Part shown: positions 13,401 through 25,400 of the stretch, in pieces
Layout of the letters: every line of letters begins with the position of its first letter
Position numbering within the stretch: position 1 is the stretch's first letter
Assembly: GCA_963513935.1 (NCBI GenBank)
Contig: OY740769.1
Location: 74,355,712 to 74,419,711 of the forward strand
DNA: 64,000 nt
Direction of reading: 5' to 3'
From: Aphrophora alni
Taxonomy: Eukaryota; Arthropoda; Insecta; Hemiptera; Aphrophoridae
Program-made: the position numbers and the translations under genes
Notes under the pieces: generated by a model
Told to the model about the DNA's origin: nothing
Seen by the model: the letters and a program-made list of their open reading frames with translations, nothing else
The model's database searches: none

Positions 13401-16400
13401 CAGTTTAGAACCGTCTGTGCAAATAATTTCACAAGGTGGTATTCATCAACTATATAATGAAACTCCTGACGATACACTAAATTAGGAGTGTTGTGCTTGA
13501 TAAACCTGGACAGCGTAAAATCAAATGTTGGCATTTGAATGAGCCATGAAGGAATAAAATTAGGAACATTCTTAATCATTGAAGGAAGTACAAGTCCCAA
13601 ACTATCACCAATTCTGGTATAGGTTCAGCCCTACAAAAAACCTTCATTGGAAAATATACATGTGTGTACTGATTAGATGATTAGAGCATCAAATATTTTG
13701 TCCTTATTTCCTTTAAAGCTAATTATATGTAATTACCGGTGAATGTGAATGATTTATTATTTTAAAAATACCTAAATCAAAATATATGATTTTATAAATA
13801 AATCTGAGTCCAAGAGGAAAACAGTTAAAATTGGTTAAAAAATATTTGATTAAAGGCTTCTATAATATTTTGTCGATAATACAAAATGAGTTAAAATTGG
13901 TAAAATAATGAAAAGTGGGGCATAAGACGTTTGGTTTCCAGTTGGATAATCTTCAATTATTTTCAATTTAAAAATAATAATACACCTATTTTGAAAAAAA
14001 ATTATCGTATTCTCCAGTTACTTAATTAGTTCTTTTTACAAATCATTGTCAAACAACTATCAGAATTAATAAAGTCAGTCATAACCTGTACCTATGTTTC
14101 CTACTAAATAAATATAAACACCAGTTTTAGGGTAACTATTTCTCCACCTCATTTTCTTAGGCTTACCATTGATTTGAAGTGAAAACACCATGCAGTCTAT
14201 CTTTTGTTAGATAATACACATATGTATAAACGCACGCATGAAGGGTGAGGTATAATTTCATTAAATTCTATTATCAATCATTAATTTTATTCTTTGACAT
14301 CATTTAAAAAAAAAATAATAAAGCGCAAATATATACGTGGATGATACGTCTTCTTATCTACCAACGTTACCTTGATGGGTGAGGTCTAATCATTAAGCCT
14401 AATTGATAAGAGAAGTATGAATCAATGATTACAATTATTCGGTATGCTAAATATCTCATCGCTCTCTTGTACAGTATATGTAAAATATTCACATACACAT
14501 AAAATTTTATCACAGCCAGTCTATTCTTTTGTGCAGTGAGCAATGCATAGATTTCCATTAATTTTTTTATATATTTTTTACAGCATGTACAACAAAGTAA
14601 AAACTCGAAACCAACCACTTTTATTTATCAAATTGTATGGAATGTAATAGGTAAAATTTTGTCTCATCTAAATTCTATTGTAAAACGTTATCTTAAAAAC
14701 CAAAATGCATTAATTTGTTGTTTCCAATTTCAAAATGTTTACCAAATTCATAAAATATGGCAACAAAAAATTTGGTTTCTGTTAGCTATAAAAATTTCTG
14801 TAAATATGATATTTATAATATTTTTGACAGATTGCACATAAGCTAGATAAATAGCCCAACTGTATTAGGGTCAGATAAGTTAAAACTAAGATCAAAGTCT
14901 ATAAGGGTTAAAGTTCTGGTAAAAACATCACTCTAAAAATATTTCATTTGATAAGTGTAACAAGAACTTACCTGAATCGCTCTGTGATGTTGCATGAGGA
15001 GAAAACTGTGCTGCCTTTCCTTCCGAACTCTGATAAGGGATTCCTAACAACTGAGAATCATTGTCCACTTTTAGTTGTAACTCTTCACTTGTTTGATTTT
15101 TTAAATTCACTGTACATTCTCGAACATTATATTTTAGTCTTAAATCACATAAACTTCTATGTTTTTCATCAATGCTTAATATATCTTTTGATTCACTGAC
15201 TAGAGTTAATACATTTTCAGATTCAGCTGAACTATCTTGTTTATTTTTATGAAGACACTCATCTTCGTTGTTAATAACTTCTTGTTCTTCATCACGATTG
15301 CCTTCGCTAGGTAATCTGTCAGAAGATTCTGCATCTGATTGCTCCGATAGATCAGGAAAACGAAGCGTTCGATTACGAACTCCTCCTCGGCAAACACATA
15401 CCTATAAAATAAATTGAAGTTATAACATTTGAATAAAGAGTTACACTAAATATTTAAAATATATTTTGTATTTACTACTTACTAAAACAAAAAGCTTAAA
15501 AATCCCAGTAATAAATTCTTATTCAGTATTTTCATATAACAAACACACCTTTAGGGTTAAACATAAATTATATAGTTTATATTTCCTTAAAATATAATAT
15601 ATTCTACTATATTTTAATGTGTCTTGAGAAGGAACTTGCATCAACGTTTATATTGTTGTCTGCTGTAAAGTGGGGTAGGATAAGGAATGGACCAATTTTT
15701 CTTCAAATTATTCTTGTTTATACGATAAAAGTCAAAGTTTTATTCACAACAAAATCATTTCATTAAAAATTTAAGCAGTTTTGTTATGTAGCAAATTTCC
15801 CGAAATTTTCAATAGTTTACTCTTTGATGATAATTTTCATCAATCTGATATTACACATTTTTGATAAACCACAATTTCGTCATTAATCTAACCTTTTATA
15901 AAGACTTATATATAGGTTAGAATTTAGTAGGGCACATAGCCTATTAGTTTAGATTTTGTATGGATAGAAGACACAGGCTTACCTTGGAAAGTGGTCCTTA
16001 GTATTACATAGTACTACATAAATAGTAAAATGCACAATAACACACTAAAGTTATTTCACACTAAAGTCTGAAATATTTTGTAAACACTGTTCATTTTCTC
16101 AATCAGTAGAGAGTATAGAAAGAAGACTAAATCATTGTAATCTAGCATGGATCTGTGTTGTGTTGAACCAGAAAAGAATGTTTTTTTCTCTTTCTGTTGG
16201 TAGAGGAAAACGGATAAAGGATGATTTATCTAAGATTAAGGTTAGGAGGTTCCCCTAGATTTTGTGACCCATTGATGAGACAGTTCCCAGGGGTTACGTT
16301 ATGGAGGGAGTGATTTTATCATTTTTGTCGTGATACAGTCATCAAAAGTGACAACGTTGTGGATTGGTGCATGTTAGTTTCTCTATATCCATGATTTTTC

Positions 16401-19400
16401 ATCATGTCTGTGGTCATTCATTCCAGTGCTTAGGTTGTCTGTTGTTAGGCCAATATATTTAGCTGAGCAAAACCTGTACTGTAGTTGGTAGATAACAATT
16501 TTTGTTGTACATGTGTGATGACCTTTAATTTCAAATTCTTTTTACTGGAGGAACTATTGAAGTTGTTGGAGGGAAGATGTATTTTGCATATTTTTGTCTT
16601 GGCCTATTGCATGCAAAAGAACCGTGGGGAAGGTTAGATTGTTTAGGAGTGTTGAAATCTGGAAGCTTGGTGTGAACTAACATGCGTTTCAGATTTGTCC
16701 GCTGTTTATACAAGACTCTGGGAGATTCTTTGAAAAGCTTCTTGGTATGGTTGGAAGCTTGTAGAATTTTGAAACCTTCCCTCCGTATGTTGTTTAATCT
16801 CTGTAGGCATGGGTGATAATAGGTGACCAGGGAGATAGACTTATCTTTTTTATAGGGTATGATGCCAAATGATTTTGTTTCCTAACCAGTTTCTTAGGAT
16901 AACCTACAAATTACAGTTTCTCAGTAATAAATACAAATATATTAAGTTTATGAAATATTTCAGAACTTTAGTGTTTTTGTGTGTGCGTTTTCCTATTTGT
17001 ATACTACAAGGTTCACTATACTAGGTATAGTAGTATACTAGGTATACTACAAGGATCACTTTCCAAGGTACGCCTGTTTCTCCTATCCATACAAAATCTA
17101 AACTAATAGGATATGTGTCCTATTAAACTCTAACCTAAAATGTAATTAACTCAACTGTGGGCATCCATGCAAGCGTGTGTATGTGTGCCACTCATCAAAA
17201 ACTATAGGCTTTAGTGTTCTGTCATTTTGAATGAAAATAGGGCAATTTAGAGCAAGGGGTGGAATAGGGGGGACTAGTTGCCCTTGAACTTATTTATTGG
17301 TATATTTCCTTTCAGTTAGATTCAGAACGAAAGAACTCACTTCAAATTCATTCCACAATCAGAAATAATTAAGTATTTTTAAACTGAAGACGTATTGTCT
17401 TGACCATTGATTTTTAATGTTTTCTTACCCATTTTATTTGCCATATTTTATTTGTTTTCTTCCATTGTTTTTAAGTAGGGAAATAAAGAAATGCTTGTTA
17501 ATTGACAGATGAAAAGAGATTTTTTAATTTCATAATCAGTGTAATAATATTTAAATTTATTACATTTAATTAAATTTTGAAAGTTAATAAACTATCCATG
17601 TGTAGAACATCTTTAAAGAAACATAACAAGAGTTCATTCTTAAACATTTGTTTTTCAAGAAAAGTTTTGTTTGAATTCTGTGAAGCTAACAAAATTGATA
17701 AAATTATATGATAAAAGAAGTGGAGTTTTGACTTGATGATGCACTATTAGACACAATAAACAAGATAGACCCTTATACCTGCTGGATATTTCTTATCACT
17801 ATGTCTGTGTTTAGAGTCTGTACTACTGAATATCAAGTTATAACCCCCCCCCTCCCCAGCCTGTATAACAGTGCTGTGTCCGTTAACAGGTAACAGCTAA
17901 CCGTCAACGCTCAACGCAGTTGACGAAGAAGTGCATTAACCCTATAGTTGCTACTCGACCCAATTTCGGGTCGAATGTTGACGCATGGTTGGTGTTCACC
18001 AACTCTAAAACACATATTTTGCAATTTAACATATCGCCCATTAAGAATCGTCCGATCACAATAAATAAAATAGCGTTAAAAAGCTAATGTTCCGTAGATG
18101 CATAATCATGGAAAAAAATAAAATAAAATACCACAAAATGTTACAAATAATATTCCAAAAATTGCTAAAGTTTACATATTTTTGATACGTAACGCCAAAC
18201 ATTTGCGCTGACAAGTTGTAAACAAAATTAACATCATTTTTGTCTAATATTCCCAATTCGACATTTCAGTCAAACAGATCAAACATACAGTAACACTATT
18301 CGATAGATCACATCTTTCTCTTCCAATCTGTGGCTTTCAAATGCTTCTACGTGTTATAGTTTTTATTATATAAAAATTAAACAAAATCAAGAATTTTAAC
18401 GCATTTCTACATGCTAAAAATTACATTTTTTCAATTCAACTTTTATCCTAGTAAATATTATTTTATCGTGCGATGAATTATATATCACTTTAAAGGTGAT
18501 GTTTCAATCTTTCATAACCAAGCTTAGAAATTTTTTTGTTACTAACAGTAGAAAAACACTACTTGACTCAAGTAAGCGTTCATTGCGCTAAGTTCGTCTC
18601 AGTCTGTCACATCGACGTTTTTTAGAAATTGTAACCTCTGTGTTCATATGATTTAACGAAATGGTAATATTTGTCCAAATGTTACAATTCGAAAATTTAA
18701 TATCGTATTTTTCTTTCTCTTTCTATGAAGTCGAAATTATCCTAAGTTATATAGGTTATGAGTTATAACCATTCTAAGAAATGATCCTCTGAATTTTCTG
18801 ACCGGTTTGCGCTTTGTAGTGTCTAGACAGTTTTGCAAAATCCGATCTTCATTTTTATACAATCTTGTCGTTTTTGGTATAACTGTAAAGAGGAGGTTTT
18901 AATGTTTAACCTTGTATATGAAACACATCTGTAGAAGAAAAAAATACAAAGGCTGTGGGACATTAAAAAACGTAGATTAATCGTCATTTTGTTTTTCGAT
19001 CGCAACCTTTTTGCCGGCGTGGAAAGTTGTAAATGTAACACCTCTTGTGTTTTTATAGTGAATATAAGTTTCATGAAGCAATTTTTTAATTTTAATTTGT
19101 TTATACAACTTAAAATAAATGTGTCAATGTTTGTAGAGTGTATTTATTTGAGTGATAATTCATATTATCGACGTATTTTGCAGGCTTGGTCTAGCCTCCA
19201 TGTGTTTTGTGAATTTATTGTTTCAAGAAGCCATTTATTTATTATAATATGTATATACATAATATATAAATGTATATACAACTTATAATAAATGTGTCAA
19301 TGTTTGTAGAGTGTATTTATTAGAGTGATATTTTATATTATTGGTTTTTTCCCAGGCCTAGCCTAGCCTAACCTCAACATATATTGTGAAGTTAGATTTT

Positions 19401-22400
19401 TATCAAATTATTTATTTATAAGTTGTATATTATACAAGTTGTAATAAATGTGTTATTGTTCGTAGAGTGTGTTTTCGGAGTGATAAATCATATTATCGGT
19501 ATTTTTTCTAGGCCTATCAAGTGTTGTACTTTTATTCAAAATATAAATAATGGGATCCAGGAAAATGATCTAACCTTGTCTTCCCACTTTTTATATAAAC
19601 ATAGATATTTCCTTATAAAAATTGTATAAATTTATTTAGAACTTTCACCAACATTTATTCACAACTATATTGCAAAACTTGTGTATATTTTGAAAAAATT
19701 CTAAAAATTTTTTTATATGGTTTATATACCTATTTCTGCGGAATTTTGCCTCGGTTACAGGGTAAATTTGTTGATTCCGTACATAATAATTCCAAAATGT
19801 TTCCATCTAAAATTTGTTGCATTACACACATAAAATCTATGCATCTTTGTGAGAACATAGATAAGAAAAACTTGGGTTTTGAATAATAATTATATATTTG
19901 GTGAATTTTTGAAAATAGTTACCAAATATTCACTTTTTACGTAAAAATGAATATGTCTAATGAAAATTTTATTAATTGATTTTTCTTTTTAGCAACTTTT
20001 ATCCACAAATATATTACCAATCTGTAGTGATAGTTCAAAAAATTCAAAAAAATTGACGCTTGGTCTTCTGTTCTGTCTGGCAGGTTAACGTTAGCAGTTT
20101 TTTTCAACAGTTAATCATGCTCAACATTAACTGGTGTTGACATTGACCTTTGTTAGCGTTAATGCCCACCACTACTGTATACTAGGAAGGAATAGAAAAA
20201 TAAGAGAATTGAGGGAAATTACCACAGATTGTTTTCATTATCATAGTATATAGCTATATACACGTGTGTACTGATTAGGTTTACATAGTATATGAGTCTG
20301 TTGATTATGAAATTATGACAAGTATTAGAAAATCTATTTTCTTCTCATTTCTTTAAAAATTCACATCATTTCCTGGTAGATGTGAATTATGTATTATTTA
20401 CAAAATAACTAAATCGAATTGGGTGAATTTATAAATAAATCTGAGCGTGAAAATATTCCTCGCTCAAACGATAAAATATTTGTATCCAACGCTTCCTTAA
20501 TATTTTGCCGATAAAACAAAAATAGTAGAAACTGAATTAAAAATAGTAAAAGTGGGGAATATGACATTTGATTTCCAGTTTGACAATCATGAATTATATT
20601 ATATTTCAAAAAAATTAATGTTTTAATTTCTGAAAAAAAAAAAAGAAAAATTTCTCTAGTTATTTAGTTAGTTGTTTTTACAAATTACGATCAAACAATT
20701 ATCATCAGAATTGTACTATAAAGGCGGTCATAAACTGTATCTACATTTTGCTACTACGGGATACTGTAAAATGTGTGTAAATTGTAATTGGAAAATGACG
20801 AAATGGATACACGAAAATAAAGAGATACAACATCATTTCAAGACCAACAAATCTCTAACCTTATTTCTATTTCTACTAGGCTTAACGATATTATTCTATT
20901 CTGTCACATTACTTTGAAGTGATAACATCTTGCAGTCTACCTTTTGTAAGATAATACGCACACATATAAACGCCCACCCATGGTATAAACACACGCTTTA
21001 TGTAAAATAATAAATCAATTGAATATTTTGCTCTTTGACAATATATCTTGGCAGAGCCAAGGTGTTATTTTACATTCTTTTCATTCTAAATTCTTTCTTG
21101 ATCTAGTTCAAACTATTTAGCTAGAGTCAAGGGATTATAAATGTATTTATTATATTTTTAGTTCTATGATAATAATTTAGTGAATATTGAAAATAATAAT
21201 AAATTTTCAAATATTTATTTATTTAATTGATATTTAGGTGCAGTAACTATTCTGCAACTGTAAATTATTTACACAGAAGAATTATTCAAATTTTTATAAT
21301 AATTCAAAAACTATTTTGTCCTATACTTTATGAAATTTACTACAAATACTCAGATCACGAGGAAGGCTTAACTCACCTTTATTTCACTGAACATTTTACA
21401 TACATTCTATCAAAAATATATGTACAAGTATTTTTAATGCGACTTTTATAATGGTTTTACTTATAAAGTTTTCTATTAATAATCAGTCTAATTTAGAATT
21501 ATTGGCGACAAAGTTGACAAAAACAATAGCATCCAATGTTAATGAATATTGGCATTAATACATTTTGTTATTATTATCTAAAGGGCCAGAATTAAATCAA
21601 ATTCAATAAAGTTAAAATTGAGAAGATTTTTCCCTTTTTTCCCTGAAAAAAATTAAAAACTTTTAAGGAAAAAAAGAATTTTATACTAACTAGGTTATTT
21701 CAACATGGTGTTACAAAATTATTTCTACAAAACAACACTTATTTTTTTACTGTTGACTAGTGTATTTCTTATATATAAGAAAGCCCAAGGTTTGTAGGCA
21801 AATTAAAATATGACCGAAAAAACTACAATTGTTATTCAGTTTTTAGGATAAAAATATCTCAACAACAGCTTGAGACAATTCGATATATATTTATAAAGAA
21901 TGTCTATCAAAAATGCATCTTAGATATCTTCTTGAATCTAAAACTGATATAGACGGTACAAAGTGGCAGTTATAATTGATACTAAAATAATAATTGTGGA
22001 GGTGCTTACCTATTTGACAACAATTTCGTGACATGCTGTCACCCATAGGCAAACCTCGCCACATTTCACAATAATGTTTCCAACGATTTCATATGATTGT
22101 CCGGCTTTGACCAAAAAACATTGCAGGTCAAACCACCAAACAAATAACCCATTTCCTACCGTATAATCTCACCAAACCGATACTGAATCCCAGTCAGCTA
22201 TTATGAGTTTATTAAATGTAATATTATTTACAATAATTATTTGGTAAAAAATTAATCTAATTAAGCCTGTTAATCAACGGTATTTGGTATTGTCCAAATC
22301 CGACAACACGTTTAATTAACAGCAACAGTAAATTTATATGGTCTCGTTTGTTTTACCAAACCCTGTTTACAACGACCCCTCTCCCCAATTAATTATTTTG

Positions 22401-25400
22401 GCCTGACATTATTTTAAAATACCTGTGCATTTCGAAATTCAAAAAGGAAAAACCTGTCACTTCACTATGAGAGACCGACACTGACTGTGCTACCACAGAT
22501 TAGATCTTTCTCACTTTTTTGGGGTTCTTAGATGGTTTGCAACATACAAAGATCAAATCCTTGTCACAACCAAAGATTTGACATACCACAGCCTACCTTA
22601 TGTGGCAAATGACACATAATATTTCAACCATCATAAGAATTTCCCAACTGTAGAAAATAAAAGTATAAAATTTAATAATTTCCTGATACTATTGACCCCT
22701 GTAAACCATATCAAAATCATTCCGTCCAGGAAAATTAATATAAGAACACGAAACAACAATTCAACATAAATATCTTAATTCTAAAATACGAGTAAAACGG
22801 TCTAACATTTACAACTCTAGGAGCTTAACTTCACAACTTTCAATACTACGTGTACACAAAAGCTTAACCCTAGAAGCGGCAATGACCCGCTCAGCGGGTT
22901 GGTTTTTAATGCATGGCTTAGTTCAGCAACTCTAAAACACGTATTTTGCAATGCAACATTACGCCCACTTAAAATTGTCCTATCGCAATAAATAAAATAC
23001 CGTTGGAAAGCTAATGTTCCGTAGATGCATAATCATGCAAAAAAAATACCACAAAACGTTATAATTAATATTCCAAAAATTGGTAAAGTTTGCATATTTT
23101 TGATACGTAACGTCAAAGATTTTGGTTAACAAGTTTTAAACTAAACATACCACTCGTTTGTCTAATATTCCCAATTCGAAATTTCTGTCCAGATTCAACA
23201 TAACACTGCTCGATAGATCGCGTCTTTCTCTTCAGATCCGTGTTTTTCAAATGTTTCCACGTAATATAGTTTTTATTATATAAAAATTAAACAAAATCAA
23301 GAAATTTAACGCTATTTTACACGCTAAAAATTACATTTTTTGCAATTCAACTTTTATCCTAGTAGATATTATTTTATCAAAATGTATAATATACCATTGT
23401 AAAGGTAATGTTTCAATCTTTCATAACCAAGTTTAGAAAATTTAATGTTGCGTACAGTAGAAAAACACGACTTGACTGAAGTTGACGTTCATAGCGATAG
23501 GTTCTGACACTTTGTCACGGCGAGGTTTATATAAAATATATCAGCTATATGTTCATATATTTTTTCGAAATGGTAAAATTTGTCCAAATGTTACAAGTTG
23601 ACAATATTATATAGTATTTTTCTTTTTCTTTCGAACTATGAAGACGAAATTATCCTAAGTTATATAGTTTACGAGTTATATACATTCTACGAAATGGTCT
23701 ATTGATTATTTTGTTCTCCTTGTGATTTGCGATTCCTAGACAGTATTCGATATTTCTACGTTGACGTCATAGATTTTGCCATTATTTCTTACATCATTTT
23801 AAAGACGAGATTTCCATCTTTAATTTTGTGTATGTTACAAACTTCTGGATTGAATATTCTGGAGGCTGTATTGTAGAGAAAATCTACCAATTTCTCTCGG
23901 ATTCGGCACATTTCTCGAGAACTGTTTGTAGTAAATGTAAGTCTGGTTTTGCTGACCTGTAAATTTGTGAATATTTAGTCTTTTGAAACGGGGTTTTTAT
24001 TATATTTTTTATTATACTTTGTATAATCAATGTGTTTGTGTTTGTGAATTTTTTTTTTTAGCGGATTTTTAAAATATAAGTGATTGAAATTCTAGTCTAA
24101 CAAACACATGGTCTAGTTAGGTTTTACTAGGCCCATTTGTATTATTTTGATCTACACAATGAAAATAAAACTGTAGGGTAGCGTTAGTGCATTATTTTGA
24201 TTGATTTTTCATATTTTATGTTATATTTTTATAGGCTTAAGCCTAATTCTTGAATAATTTATATTGTAAGGCCTACCTTGCAAAATCACATGGTCTGTGA
24301 AGTGAGATCTAATATTTTGTTTATAAGTTAAAATAAAAGTTTTATTTTGCTATAGTTTATTATTTTGGTTCATTATTCATATTGTAATTTTAATTTTATA
24401 GGCCTAGCCTTAAATTATAAGCCATGTGTTTGTTAGACTAGGTATTTTAGAAATGATAAATATGTAAGTGTTTTCCTTTCGAGTGTGTTCTTTCATTTAA
24501 ATAACTAACTTTTGAATTAATAATGGAATCCAGAAATTTAGCCATGTCTGATAACTTGGAAGGTGTCACTGATGACCCAGAGTTATCAAACCTAGAAGGA
24601 GATTACGATGACATAACTACTTCACCCCCAAGAGCGTACCATGGGACGACGTCTAATATTTTTGAAGACGATCTGCCTGCAGGGGATGACTTCCCTGAAG
24701 GCAGTGAATCTGATGAAAGTTCAGACGAAGATCATGACATGTCTTTTGAGGGTGATGTCGTCCGAGTTACTGGTGAGGGAGACTCAGCTGACGAAGTAGA
24801 CTTTCATGGCTTTGATCAGCCAGAAATTGTTTTACCGCCACACACACATACAGAAATTGATACTGGTCTTCCTGGACCATCACACATAACACCTGCTCGT
24901 TGTACAACATCAACAAAAAGACGTAAACTCACAAAAACACAAACACCTGTGGTTCCGTGGCTAAGAGCATATGCTCCAGAAATGGAGAAGGAAACAGCGT
25001 CTAAATTCATAGTAGAAAATGTAGGCCCTAGAAATGTTCCATGTAGTTCAAACTCGATATCTCTTTATGACACATGCTATGTGGGTTCTTATGGTGGAAG
25101 AAACTAATATGTTCGCACAAGCACTGTTACGTCAACGGCAAGATTCTGGTAATGTAAGACCACAGTCTAGAATTTGTGACTGGGTTGACGTAACTATAAC
25201 GGAGATGAAGAAATTCTGGGGAATGTTGATCAACATGGGGCTTGCAACAAAGAACAATCTTAGAGATTATTGGTTAAGTATTCCATCGCAAAATGTACCT
25301 TTTTATTCCAGACAGATGTCTCGTAGGCGCTTTGAACTGATTATGTCAATGTTTCATTTATCATCCATCGAAGGTCCGGGACGGAATGAACCGAGGCATG

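Noticed and set aside
17861..20185. 8-bp hAT target-site duplication
   Set aside because: Flanks CTGTATAA and TATACTAG share only a TATA core; not a convincing duplication.
24816..25010. Minus-strand frame over the piggyBac N-terminus
   Set aside because: Antisense shadow of the transposase reading frame.
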